Below are positions 1 through 8,016 of a stretch of DNA of 35,737 bases, in pieces. Every line of letters starts with the position of its first letter. Position 1 is the first letter of the stretch. The notes beneath the pieces were generated by a model. It did no database searches and was not told the DNA's origin. It worked only from the letters and a program-made list of their open reading frames with translations. Source of the DNA: Desulforegula conservatrix Mb1Pa (GTDB lineage: Bacteria; Desulfobacterota; Desulfobacteria; Desulfobacterales; Desulforegulaceae); contig NZ_AUEY01000040.1 in NCBI RefSeq assembly GCF_000426225.1, forward strand, positions 1 to 35,737, read 5' to 3'. A program made the position numbers and the translations under genes.

Positions 1-214
1 CCTTTACCGACGCCTGATGGTGACACTTGTGGCATTGGTACAGATCTCTTGATTTGAGCTCGCAAAATTTCGAACCGCCGCAATTCGGACAACTAAAACC
101 ATGCGGCCATCTAAGTCTGAATAATGAGTCTTGGCACTTATCTTCGGTCCCATATTCGGACAGGAATTCGTGAATACTCTTTCCTTTTTGAAATTGGATC
201 ATATTTTTTGCCAT
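1..214 (-). CDS. IS1595-family transposase, N-terminal fragment (cut by window edge)
   Basis: The minus strand reads an open frame of 71 codons from an ATG at 214 to the window edge. A good ribosome binding site, GGAGG, lies 6 bases before the ATG (221-225 on the plus strand). The protein has the opening segment typical of IS1595-like transposases, with FRLRWPHGFSCPNCGG followed by a second CxxC (CHKC). Together these form the N-terminal zinc ribbon that precedes the DDE/DDN nuclease domain. Family members are roughly 300 residues long, so about three quarters of the protein lies outside the window. A C-terminal piece of a similar transposase lies on the same strand at the right edge (35454-35737). 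The family call rests on remembered similarity and the zinc ribbon, and is fairly firm. Confidence 0.82.
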   Translation of the reverse strand, partial: MAKNMIQFQKGKSIHEFLSEYGTEDKCQDSLFRLRWPHGFSCPNCGGSKFCELKSRDLYQCHKCHHQASVK

Positions 215-574
215 GCTACACCTCCATCATATCTGGATAATCTTTCACATGCCTTAAGATAAGCATGGCGGAGTAAAAATGGTAATCAAAATTTTAAATA
301 TGGTCTGAGCTGCCAAGATAAGTCCTGAAATATATTCATTGCCCAGGGGGAAAATTATCATGTGTTGGAATATAAATATTTTGAATTACTGGACTATTCG
401 TTCATAGGACTTATCTTTTGCTGTAAGTGTTGGTAATGTTTACTGACCTATTTGTACCGAATAATTTCAGGCTTTATGATTAGGGGTTCCTCTGGTTGAA
501 GCTGCCACGATTGATTATGGATTTACGGGGACTCATAAAAATGTCTGTGATTTGAATGGCAGGAGGATCGCAAA
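215..574. other. Intergenic region between transposase start and methyltransferase gene
   Basis: No credible gene is seen here. The stretch should contain the outer end of the IS copy. It holds a perfect 12-bp inverted repeat, AAGATAAGTCCT at 315-326 and its complement at 406-417. The ribosome binding site of the next gene, AGGAGG at 561-566, closes the region. The DNA around 330-480 is AT-rich and probably carries the promoter of the downstream gene, but no confident -35/-10 pair was identified. Confidence 0.5.
315..417. repeat. 12-bp perfect inverted repeat, candidate IS end pair
   Basis: AAGATAAGTCCT at 315-326 is repeated as its exact complement at 406-417, separated by 79 bases. The similarity extends imperfectly on both sides (CTGCC next to one arm, CAGCAA next to the other, then GAA beyond). 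The left arm lies about 100 bases upstream of the transposase start, a plausible place for its terminal inverted repeat. The right arm would then be the outer end of a second, otherwise missing copy facing the other way. This is an inference; it could instead be a regulatory palindrome. Confidence 0.4.
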
Positions 575-1762
575 ATGATAGGTTCAGAAAGTGTTGCAGA
601 TGTGGAATTTTCTCTTGAGTGGAAGAGCGGGGATGCTTCTCACAGGGAAGTCAGCTTCAGAAGAATCAATTTCTGGAGAGATATCATGCCAGGAGATCTC
701 TATTCTATGTTTATGGGATCTTTTGAGGGGGATCGCTTTGATACCAGGTTTCGTGCGGGTGAGTTTGTCCCTTTGTATAATCAGCACGGTGAGATAAAAA
801 TCAAAAGAAGCCTGTTCAATGATTCTAAGGCCTCACTAAGGGTCGGGAGATTTTATCCCCGTGGGTTGCTTAAAGGTCTGCCAGGTCTTTTTCCGGAAAA
901 CATAGAGCCTTTCAGATGCACTTATTATGACGGGGACTTACTCCACGCCGACTTTAATCATCCAATGGCTGGCAGGGAAGTCCATATTGAGGCCATGATT
1001 CGCGGTGTTAATCCTGTGGCAAACACCATTGGCGGGGAATGTGCCGTTTTATCCGAAGTGCTTGTTTCAGGGCCTGGGATGCAGGCCAGATGGAAAGAAA
1101 AACCTACTCATTTCATAAGTCATGAGGATGATTTTAAAAGAGAGATAGAGGAGGACGATTCATTTTTTTATCTTAATCCAAGATTTATTATGCACATAGA
1201 TACTTTGGCAGCTTCAACGTTATCACGTCTATATGCAAAATATCTGAAGCCAAGGTATGATGTTCTTGATCTTATGACCAGCTGCGAATCCCACATCCCT
1301 GAGCATATTGAACTGAATTCAGTAACCGGACTTGGAATGAATATGGATGAAATGCTCGCTAATCCGGTACTTACAAAGCGGCTTGTTCATGATCTTAACA
1401 AAAATCACATCATGCCTTTTGATTCAGGCAGTTTTGATACTGTTTTATGTTCTCTGTCTGTGGAGTATTTAATCAGGCCTGTGGATGTATTTTCTGAGGT
1501 GGCAAGAATATTGAAACCTGGGGGCAGATTCGTTGTCTCATTTTCCAACAGATGGTTTCCTCCAAAAGCAATAAGGCTGTGGGCCGAATTGCATGACTTT
1601 GAAAAAATGGGACTTGTTCTGGATTATTTTATGAAAACAGATCTTTTTGAAAATCTTGAAACATTTTCTTCACGTGGCTATCCAAGGCCTTATGATGACA
1701 AATATTTCCCTTCCCAGAGGTTGTCAGACCCTGTTTATGCCGTGGCAGGGGAGAGAAAGTAG
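575..1762 (+). CDS. FKBP/SlyD-like domain fused to a degenerate SAM methyltransferase domain
   Basis: This 395-residue protein starts at an ATG 8 bases after AGGAGG. Residues about 20-145 resemble a SlyD-type FKBP prolyl isomerase; the clearest piece is HADFNHPMAGREVHIEAMI, which matches the conserved NHxLAG strand of SlyD proteins. Residues about 195-370 match a class I methyltransferase-like family in which the usual glycine motif I is replaced by VLDLMTSCESHIPE. It is followed by GLGMN, DSGSFDTVLCSLSVEYL, ILKPGGRFVVSFSNRWFP and PPKAIRLW. Because motif I is altered, SAM binding is uncertain. The protein has no signal peptide and should be cytosolic. It appears to be transcribed alone and converges with dmeF. 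The methyltransferase-fold call is firm; the FKBP-like call is moderate and the biological substrate is unknown. Confidence 0.72.
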   Translation: MIGSESVADVEFSLEWKSGDASHREVSFRRINFWRDIMPGDLYSMFMGSFEGDRFDTRFRAGEFVPLYNQHGEIKIKRSLFNDSKASLRVGRFYPRGLLKGLPGLFPENIEPFRCTYYDGDLLHADFNHPMAGREVHIEAMIRGVNPVANTIGGECAVLSEVLVSGPGMQARWKEKPTHFISHEDDFKREIEEDDSFFYLNPRFIMHIDTLAASTLSRLYAKYLKPRYDVLDLMTSCESHIPEHIELNSVTGLGMNMDEMLANPVLTKRLVHDLNKNHIMPFDSGSFDTVLCSLSVEYLIRPVDVFSEVARILKPGGRFVVSFSNRWFPPKAIRLWAELHDFEKMGLVLDYFMKTDLFENLETFSSRGYPRPYDDKYFPSQRLSDPVYAVAGERK

Positions 1763-1811
1763 AAGCATTTGGGCGGTTGCGATTATCTTTCATCATATAA
1801 TGACTGATTAA

Positions 1812-1832
1812 GGGGCTTTGGGGAAAAGCCCC
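1812..1832. terminator. Hairpin between convergent genes
   Basis: GGGGCTTT and AAAGCCCC form an 8-bp stem around a five-base loop. It lies between the ends of the methyltransferase gene (1762) and dmeF (1847), which converge. The T-run after the stem is weak on both strands, so it may be an inefficient bidirectional terminator. Confidence 0.5.
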
Positions 1833-1846
1833 AGAAGCTATTACTC

Positions 1847-2803
1847 TCAATGATGCTTCAAACTGTTAACTTCCACGGCAACATGAACTATTGCCTTAAA
1901 TTGTTCGAGCATGTTTTTGAAATGTGCGGGGCCCATTTTTCTTGAGGAAATGCTTATCATTGCGGCATATTCGGATGAGTTTATTTTCCACATATGGAAG
2001 TCGAGTATTTTTGTTTCTCCATCAGACGTTATAATTTTGTGGACTTCGTTAATCAGCCCTTGGTTTGTATTTCGGTCCACAAGAATTTCTGAAGTTGTTA
2101 TAATCAGGCCGTAAGCCCATTTAAGAATAACAACACTGCCAACGGCTCCCATGAAAGGGTCGAGCCAGTTCCATCCCAGGTATTTCCCTGCTGAAAGCGC
2201 AAATATGGCTGTAATCGACGTAATGGCGTCTGCCGCGACATGGAAATAAGCAGCCCTTAGATTGTGGTCGTGATCTCCGTGGCTGTGATCTTTATGCTTG
2301 TGGCCTTCATGTTTTGATCCGTCTCTGTGACTATGATCGTTGTGTTCATGGGTTTCATGTAAAATAACTGCTGAAACCAGATTTACAATAAGACCGATCA
2401 CGGCCACTATTATTGCCTCGTTGAATCTTATCTGCTCAGGCGCAAAAAATCTTTCCACTGATTCAAAACATATCAGGATAGCGGCAAAACCCAGCATAAC
2501 TGCGCTGGCAAAACCGCCAAGAACGCTTATTTTGCCTGTTCCGAACACATAGGCCGGGTCTTTTGCGTGCTTTCTTGCATATGCATATGCAAAGAATGCG
2601 ACCCCAAGTGCAAGTACATGGGTTCCCATGTGCCATCCGTCCGCAAGAAGTGCCATCGATCCGAAAATCATTCCTGACGCTACTTCTGCAACCATCATTA
2701 TTGCTGTTATCCAGATGACATATTTGACTTTTTTTTCGCCGGACTGATCAGGCAGGGCAAAATCATGGCTGTGAACCCATTCGTCAATTTCAAGAAAATT
2801 CAT
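1847..2803 (-). CDS. dmeF: Cation diffusion facilitator, DmeF-type Co/Ni exporter
   Basis: This 318-residue inner-membrane cation/proton antiporter belongs to the CDF family and probably exports Co2+, Ni2+ or Zn2+ to the periplasm. Family marks are GSMALLADGWHMGTH in the second membrane segment, which carries the Asp/His transport-site residues, and the later HVAADAITSI. Between them (about residues 150-183) is a histidine-rich loop with repeated HxH units (HETHEHNDHSHRDG and KHKDHSHGDHDHN), the usual metal-sensing or delivery loop. The N-terminal W-H-H-F pattern and the overall layout fit DmeF rather than ZitB. The start is supported by AAGGGC about 8-9 bases upstream. No DmeR-like repressor gene lies next to it. 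Metal specificity cannot be read from the sequence. Confidence 0.88.
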   Translation of the reverse strand: MNFLEIDEWVHSHDFALPDQSGEKKVKYVIWITAIMMVAEVASGMIFGSMALLADGWHMGTHVLALGVAFFAYAYARKHAKDPAYVFGTGKISVLGGFASAVMLGFAAILICFESVERFFAPEQIRFNEAIIVAVIGLIVNLVSAVILHETHEHNDHSHRDGSKHEGHKHKDHSHGDHDHNLRAAYFHVAADAITSITAIFALSAGKYLGWNWLDPFMGAVGSVVILKWAYGLIITTSEILVDRNTNQGLINEVHKIITSDGETKILDFHMWKINSSEYAAMISISSRKMGPAHFKNMLEQFKAIVHVAVEVNSLKHH

Positions 2804-3004
2804 TTTATGAGCCCTTTTAAATTATTAATAACAGCTAATAATTTTAGTCTATCCGAAAAACAACCATAAAAGTAAATAATAATATTGAAAATTCTTCTTG
2901 CATTTGATGGTTTCGACTGATTTCAGATCACATTTTGGCTAATTTCCCTCACAAGCAGGCCTGATGATTATAGTCACCCCTGGATCTGGCCTTGATATGC
3001 AGGT

Positions 3005-3658
3005 TCATAATTTCTTCATTTTTTCAAGGGACTTGTTGTCACCCAGTATTATCATTATATCACTGTCTTTCAGCATAAAGTGGCCTGTCGGGATCATATG
3101 GACCCTCTCAGGAATGAGTTCCTTTATCGCTATAACCTGAATGCCGTATTTATTTATAAGGTCAAGATCCTTGAGTTTTTTGCCGAGAAAGGAGCTGGGT
3201 GGAGCCATCTGAACAATACTGTAGTCTTCCATAAAAGGAAGGTAGTCAAGCATATTTGGTGCGTGCAGTTTTTCAGCAAGGGATATTGCCTGGTCCCTTT
3301 CAGGAAATAGAATCTCGGACACCCCTATTTTCTGGAGAATTTTTGCATGGGAATCGGACAATGCCTTGGCTATTATTCTTTTTATTCCAATTTCCTGGAG
3401 GTTCAGAACAGTCAGAATGGAGTTACCAAGAATGGATCCTATACAGACAACAACTGCGTCCATATCCCTTATTCCTGTCGCTGTAATGGCTTCTAAGTCT
3501 GTTGTATCCGCAACTATTGCCCTTGTAACATCATCCTTGATTCTTTGAACAAGGGACTGGTTTTTGTCAATGGCCATTACTTCATGTCCGCTTCTGTATA
3601 AATGTACGGCAAGGTAATAACCGAAATTGCCCAGACCAATGACTCCGAACTGTTTCAT
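3005..3658 (-). CDS. ktrA: KtrA/TrkA-type potassium channel regulatory subunit
   Basis: This 217-residue soluble RCK protein gates the membrane subunit encoded immediately upstream. The N-terminal Rossmann fold has GLGNFG at residues 8-13 and an acidic residue at the end of strand 2 (AIDKNQ), typical of NAD(H)/ATP binding. A C-terminal TrkA_C domain runs from about residue 135 (LPFMEDYSIVQM) to the end. The length fits KtrA, with one RCK unit, rather than the double-unit E. coli TrkA. The gene follows ktrB by 6 bases in the same direction, so the two are surely co-transcribed. Its ribosome binding site is weak and overlaps the end of ktrB, suggesting translational coupling. Confidence 0.92.
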   Translation of the reverse strand: MKQFGVIGLGNFGYYLAVHLYRSGHEVMAIDKNQSLVQRIKDDVTRAIVADTTDLEAITATGIRDMDAVVVCIGSILGNSILTVLNLQEIGIKRIIAKALSDSHAKILQKIGVSEILFPERDQAISLAEKLHAPNMLDYLPFMEDYSIVQMAPPSSFLGKKLKDLDLINKYGIQVIAIKELIPERVHMIPTGHFMLKDSDIMIILGDNKSLEKMKKL

Positions 3659-3664
3659 TGTTTT

Positions 3665-5122
3665 TTATCCAATCATAATATTTTCTTCAGCATAGAAAAA
3701 AGCGGCCTGGCTTTTTCTTGAAATTGCGATGGCAATCATCAGGGGGCCGAGTCTTCCTATAAACATGACGCCAGATATTATAAGCTTGCCAAGTACGGTT
3801 AACTTTGAGGTTATGCCCATGGAAAGACCAACTGTTCCAAAGGCGCTTACTGTCTCGAAAAGAATTGTCATCAGGCCGCCCTGGCTCTCCGAAGGTGACA
3901 GTCCCTTGAATTCGGATATGAGGAGCAGCATGACCGAGGCTCCCACAAGGGTCATGCTTATAAGGACTACGTTTATGGCCCTGGTTATACTCTGGTTAGG
4001 GATTGTTCGGCAGAAAATTTTTGTGTACTCATGGCCCCTGAGTTTTGATATCGCAAGAAGGGTCAAAGTCGCGGCAGTAGTTGTTTTTACTCCACCTGCG
4101 CATGAGCCGGGACAGGCCCCGATGAACATCAGAAGTATGCAGATCAAAAGGCTTACTCCTGTCATTCCCCCGATCGGAATTGTATTAAATCCCGCCGTTC
4201 TTGTGCTAACTGACTGAAAATATGCGCACAGAATTTTGTGACAAGGAGCAAGCTCGGCCAGGGTGTTTTCCCATTCAAGAAAAGCTATTGAAACTGTTCC
4301 GAAAATTATCAGTATGGCAGTTGTGACAAATACAAGTTTTGTGTGAAGGCTAAGTCTTCGTATTCTCTCCCTTGTGTATGGAAGCCTTCTCCATATTTCG
4401 GCAAGAACAAGAAATCCTATACCTCCTAAAATAATGAGGGAGCTTATTGTCAGGCTTACAATCCAGTCTGTCTTGTAATTTTCAAGACTATTTGAAAAAA
4501 GAGCAAAACCAGCGTTGCAGAAAGCGCTCACAGAATGAAAAACAGCGCTGTATACGCCCTTTACCAAGCCCTGTTCAGGAACAAATCTGCAGGCAAGAAG
4601 AGCGGCTCCAATACCTTCTATTATAAGAGTGAATTGGAGAACCTCTTTCGCAATGGTGGCCGGGCTTCTTTGGCCTCCGTGGGTATACGTATCCTGAATC
4701 ACGTCCTTTTCAGTCAGGGACAAACGTTTTCCGGCCATCATCATGAATATTATTGAGAGGGTCATTATGCCCAGACCGCCTATCTGAATAAGGGAAAGCA
4801 GAACTATTTCACCAAAAAGGTTGAATTCCCTGCCGACATCTATTGTGGCAAGTCCTGTTACGCATACTGCGGAAGTGGATGTGAACAGGGCATCAATGAA
4901 AGATACGTTTTTGTTTTCGGCTGAAATTGGAAGTGAAAGCAGAAAAGCCCCCAGAAGTATGATTCCGAGGAAGGAGAGAACAAGAATTCTTGATGGATCA
5001 TGGATGATGTTTTTGGCTCTTCTTTTCAATCTGGCCTTTAAGCGTTCCTTATTTTTAATCTCAAGAACCAGGGTTTTAAGTCGCCACAGATTATTGGATA
5101 AAGGCCGTCTGGATATCTTCAT
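3665..5122 (-). CDS. ktrB: KtrB/TrkH-type potassium transporter membrane subunit
   Basis: This 485-residue integral membrane K+ translocation subunit belongs to the SKT superfamily. Four pore-loop repeats are visible, each with the filter glycine: SAVCVTGLATID, SAFCNAGFALF, STRTAGFNTIP and SAFGTVGLSMG. The start is set at 5122, where CACAGGAATAC precedes the ATG. The frame stays open for 44 more codons upstream to 5254, but that extension is just the translation of a dispersed 131-bp repeat (VIPAQAEIQ and so on) and is not protein. ktrA lies directly downstream and completes the uptake system. Repeat element A sits within 25 bases of the start codon, so the promoter must lie inside or beyond it. 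Confidence 0.92.
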   Translation of the reverse strand: MKISRRPLSNNLWRLKTLVLEIKNKERLKARLKRRAKNIIHDPSRILVLSFLGIILLGAFLLSLPISAENKNVSFIDALFTSTSAVCVTGLATIDVGREFNLFGEIVLLSLIQIGGLGIMTLSIIFMMMAGKRLSLTEKDVIQDTYTHGGQRSPATIAKEVLQFTLIIEGIGAALLACRFVPEQGLVKGVYSAVFHSVSAFCNAGFALFSNSLENYKTDWIVSLTISSLIILGGIGFLVLAEIWRRLPYTRERIRRLSLHTKLVFVTTAILIIFGTVSIAFLEWENTLAELAPCHKILCAYFQSVSTRTAGFNTIPIGGMTGVSLLICILLMFIGACPGSCAGGVKTTTAATLTLLAISKLRGHEYTKIFCRTIPNQSITRAINVVLISMTLVGASVMLLLISEFKGLSPSESQGGLMTILFETVSAFGTVGLSMGITSKLTVLGKLIISGVMFIGRLGPLMIAIAISRKSQAAFFYAEENIMIG

Positions 5123-5146
5123 GTATTCCTGTGTTGTTATGATTTG

Positions 5147-5278
5147 ATGGTCTTGCAAAAAGCTCGAAAAGAACGCCTGCGTCATGCCGGGCTTAATCAG
5201 ACATCTTTGTATTTTCAAATACTTCTGAATTTCGGCCTGCGCCGGAATGACCAAAATCGAACTTTTTGCTACTTTGCC
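5147..5278. mobile_element. MITE-like repeat, copy A
   Basis: This is a 132-bp element beginning ATGGTCTTGCAAAAAG and ending CTTTTTGCTACTTTGCC, so the ends are imperfect inverted repeats. Inside are the two blocks shared by the family: a GTCATGCCGG-type block on the left and CGGCCTGCGCCGGAATGAC on the right. It is flanked by ATGATTTG (5139-5146) and ATGATTTT (5279-5286), a 7-of-8 direct repeat that looks like a target duplication. It lies just upstream of ktrB and produces a false N-terminal extension of that gene. Confidence 0.82.
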
Positions 5279-5286
5279 ATGATTTT

Positions 5287-5749
5287 AATAGTTTCAAATT
5301 TGCTTAAAAATATTTTTATAGCAAATATGCTAAAAGATCTAACACAAAACATAAGAAGATACCAATTTTGTATTGACAGTACGATCTGTTAGGCCCGAAG
5401 AGTCGCTTTCTTGTTAGTATGTTAAATGAATTGAGAGTCCCGGGATATTAGCCCAATGAATCTTTTAAGTAGCAGTAATTTTAGACGCCATTTTTTAACT
5501 TAAAAGCTATTATTTACCTCGCTCATTTCAAGGATGGATAATTCAATTCTGTATAATATTATTTTGCGTATACATATCAAACATATTTCAAAATATTACT
5601 TTTTTGAATACATTAATACAAAAATGTAGTTGTAAAAAAAACACAAAAACAAATTTGTTGTAAATTAGTTTGATAATTATATTGATTTATTGTCGTCATC
5701 ATTTGAATTTATTCATTAAAAATTAGTGCCAAGTTTTTTTTAATACAAG
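5287..5749. other. AT-rich intergenic region upstream of amt
   Basis: No gene is seen. The region is very AT-rich with poly-A/poly-T runs, especially 5560-5740, as expected for a bent upstream activation region ahead of a sigma-54 promoter. No clear NtrC dyad (TGCACC-type arms) was recognised by eye. Confidence 0.5.
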
Positions 5750-5765
5750 TGGCATTCATCTTGCA
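5750..5765 (+). promoter_or_regulatory. Sigma-54 (-24/-12) promoter of amt
   Basis: TGGCATTCATCTTGCA matches the RpoN consensus TGGCAC-N5-TTGCA. The invariant GG (5751-5752) and GC (5763-5764) are separated by exactly 10 bases. Transcription would start near 5776, giving a leader of about 40 bases that contains the amt ribosome binding site. Nitrogen-regulated ammonium transporter genes are classic sigma-54/NtrC targets, so position and gene function agree. Confidence 0.8.
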
Positions 5766-5815
5766 TCTAACCCGGTGTTTTTTGAAAACAACAAAAAAAA
5801 TCGGAGGCAGGTTTA

Positions 5816-7150
5816 ATGAATAGAAGATTGAATGGATGGATCTCAATTTTTTTAATGAGTTTTTTACCAACAGCAGCTTTTGCTGCGGATGCTGTCCCTG
5901 TTGACACAGGAACAACTTCATGGATGCTTATCTCAACGGCACTTGTTCTTCTCATGGTTCCTGGACTCGCAATGTTCTACGGCGGTCTTGTAAGAACCAA
6001 GAATGTTCTTTCAACAATGATGCACAGTTTTGTGGCAATGGCCATCATTGGTGTATTATGGGTAATATTAGGCTACTCGCTTACCTTTGGGAAAAGCATT
6101 TTTGGCGGATTTGTGGGGTGGGACTGGTCTTATTTTTTTCTTAATGGAATAGACGACGCTATTGAAAATGGTATTCCTCTATACATAATTGCAATGTTCC
6201 AGGGTAAATTTGCCATCATAACCCCGGCCCTAATAAGCGGCGCGCTTGCTGAGAGGGTGTATTTCAAAGGCTACTGTTTATTCATATCTTTATGGTTTCT
6301 TTTCATTTATTCGCCCTTATGCCACTGGATCTGGGCTCCGGACGGATGGCTGTTCAAATTCGGCGCCGTTGGCGTAATTGACCTTGCAGGCGGTCTTGTA
6401 ATACATGTTTCCGCGGGAACCAGCGCCCTTGTTGTGGCTCTTTTCCTTGGAAAAAGAAAAGGCTTTCCTGAAAAGCCGATGCTTCCGAACAATCTTGTCA
6501 TGACCATGATGGGCGCAGGACTTTTGTGGGTAGGTTGGTTTGGATTTAACGCAGGTTCAACAGTCCAGAGCGGTCTGAATACTGCGAGGGCTCTTACCAT
6601 GACCCAGATTTCAGCCGCTAGCGGAGCGCTCTGCTGGCTTGCCATAGAAGCATTTGTTCATAAAAAAGCAACTTCCCTTGGTTTTGTTTCAGGAATACTT
6701 GCGGGTCTTGTTGCAATAACTCCCGCAGCCGGTGTCGTAAAGCCAGTCGGCGCCATGGTACTTGGTACCTTGTCATCAATATTATGTTATTATGCACTTC
6801 AGCTTAAGATGAAATTCAAATATGATGACAGCCTTGACTGCTTCGGAATTCATGGCGTCGGAAGTGGCATGGGCGTTATTCTTCTTTCCTTTTTCATAAG
6901 AGACAGCTGGATGGCTGATGCTGCCAAGGCTTCGGCAACCGGAAAATGGACTGTGTTTGACCAGCTTGGCGTTCAGTGCGTAGGAATGATTGTTACAATA
7001 CTGTTTTCAGGAATCCTGACATATGTCATATGCCATGTGGTTGACAAAATCACCGGATTCAGGATTGATGAGGAAAGTGAAGTCATGGGGCTTGATTATT
7101 CGCTTCATGGTGAAAACGGCTATGGTATGGTCAATTCTGATCTGGTATAG
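5816..7150 (+). CDS. amt: Ammonium transporter (Amt family)
   Basis: This 444-residue Amt/MEP/Rh channel takes up ammonium across the inner membrane. It begins with a cleavable signal peptide ending near TAAFAADA, as in E. coli AmtB, followed by about eleven membrane segments. Hallmarks are MFYGGLVRTKNVLSTMM, GVIDLAGGLVIHVSAGTSAL (the conserved Asp and the first pore His), WVGWFGFNAGS and CFGIHGVGSGMGVIL (second pore His). The ribosome binding site GGAGG precedes the ATG. A sigma-54 promoter lies 50-65 bases upstream and a strong terminator follows, so it is transcribed alone. The usual PII partner gene glnK is not adjacent, so gating by PII would need a gene elsewhere. Confidence 0.96.
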   Translation: MNRRLNGWISIFLMSFLPTAAFAADAVPVDTGTTSWMLISTALVLLMVPGLAMFYGGLVRTKNVLSTMMHSFVAMAIIGVLWVILGYSLTFGKSIFGGFVGWDWSYFFLNGIDDAIENGIPLYIIAMFQGKFAIITPALISGALAERVYFKGYCLFISLWFLFIYSPLCHWIWAPDGWLFKFGAVGVIDLAGGLVIHVSAGTSALVVALFLGKRKGFPEKPMLPNNLVMTMMGAGLLWVGWFGFNAGSTVQSGLNTARALTMTQISAASGALCWLAIEAFVHKKATSLGFVSGILAGLVAITPAAGVVKPVGAMVLGTLSSILCYYALQLKMKFKYDDSLDCFGIHGVGSGMGVILLSFFIRDSWMADAAKASATGKWTVFDQLGVQCVGMIVTILFSGILTYVICHVVDKITGFRIDEESEVMGLDYSLHGENGYGMVNSDLV

Positions 7151-7196
7151 TAGCCTTTTTGATTCTGCCTCCTGGGCCTGATTGCGGCCTGTTAAT

Positions 7197-7243
7197 AACC
7201 CGCCGTTCTTCTGATTTTCAGCTGAACGGCGGGTTTTATTTTT
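7197..7243 (+). terminator. Strong rho-independent terminator of amt
   Basis: AACCCGCCGTTC (7197-7208) pairs perfectly with GAACGGCGGGTT (7224-7235), a 12-bp GC-rich stem with a 15-base loop. It is followed by TTTTATTTTT. It lies 47 bases after the amt stop codon and separates amt from the convergent YkgJ gene. Confidence 0.92.
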
Positions 7244-7276
7244 CATGTGTTAACTCCAGAATATGTGTTGCTCGAA

Positions 7277-7531
7277 TCATGGGATGGTCGCAAGCTCAAG
7301 CATGTTCAAAAAAGAGATGGCTGCATCTGCTCCTTGTCCGCACATTTCATCCGATGGCTTTAGATTGACACATACTTCAGGCCTTTCATCTGTTCCGAAT
7401 ATTTTGCACATTCCGTTTTCTGTAAGTTGAATGCATCTGACACCCGCAGGTTTGCCATTCGGCATTCCTGGTATTGAAGAAGATATTGAAGGCGCAATAC
7501 AGCAGGCCGCGCATCCTGGACGGCATTTCAT
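7277..7531 (-). CDS. YkgJ-family cysteine cluster protein
   Basis: This is a small 84-residue protein with eight cysteines (residues 3, 7, 10, 11, 33, 42, 54 and 64), arranged as CRPGCAACC near the start and then single cysteines. The opening with SSIPGMPNGKPAGVRC matches the YkgJ/UPF0153 family, thought to bind a metal or Fe-S centre through this cluster. No signal peptide is present. It lies 61 bases after the exported hypothetical gene in the same direction and could be the last gene of the diaphorase operon. Its biochemical role is not established in the family. Confidence 0.8.
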   Translation of the reverse strand: MKCRPGCAACCIAPSISSSIPGMPNGKPAGVRCIQLTENGMCKIFGTDERPEVCVNLKPSDEMCGQGADAAISFLNMLELATIP

Positions 7532-7592
7532 TGTTATTTAGGCCTTATCGTTTATTGCATTAGGCATAGTTGATTGCATCCATGATAACCTA

Positions 7593-7985
7593 TCAATATT
7601 GCAAAATAATATTAAACTCATCATCTGGCCAAGAATGGTTTTTTTTAATGGTTTCCTCATCCAGAGGAAAGACTTTTTTGTCACCTTCATTTGAATAGAT
7701 TGTTATTTCATCAGGGAAGTATGAACATGACAGCTCTATAAAAATAACAAGTCCTATCGTGGAATACTCAATTTCTCCCTGAAATATTCCTTCATCTATC
7801 TTTAATAAATCAGCCTTCTGAACGGTCCACCCTTTTTTTATTTCAGCATACAGTTTTGTTATTTCTGGTTTATCGCTCTGTACGATAATTTTCAAAATTC
7901 CCATAGGGCATTTGGCAAAGCAGCATTCTACAAATATTGAAAAAAAGAAAATCAAGAAAATGATGGGGATGTTTTTTTTCAGCAC
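7593..7985 (-). CDS. Small exported hypothetical protein
   Basis: This 130-residue protein is read from a GTG at 7985, with GGAG about 12 bases upstream. The frame is open much further upstream but there overlaps the 3' end of the NuoF-like gene, so the long version is unlikely. The N-terminus has two lysines, a long hydrophobic run (IPIIFLIFFFSIF) and a likely signal peptidase site near CCFAK. The mature part is mixed, with EIEYSTIGLVIFIELSC and an acidic tail, and matches no family I recognise. It follows the NuoF-like gene by about 30 bases and is probably co-transcribed. The exact start is uncertain. Confidence 0.6.
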   Translation of the reverse strand: MLKKNIPIIFLIFFFSIFVECCFAKCPMGILKIIVQSDKPEITKLYAEIKKGWTVQKADLLKIDEGIFQGEIEYSTIGLVIFIELSCSYFPDEITIYSNEGDKKVFPLDEETIKKNHSWPDDEFNIILQY

Positions 7986-8016
7986 GAGCGTCTGCTTCTC
8001 CAAATGTTTTATCAAA

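Noticed and set aside
3729-4217. 162-codon open frame on the plus strand
   Set aside because: Antisense to ktrB, with no family features.
5123-5254. Upstream extension of the KtrB reading frame
   Set aside because: It is translated repeat sequence (copy A); a better ribosome binding site and family-like start are at 5122.
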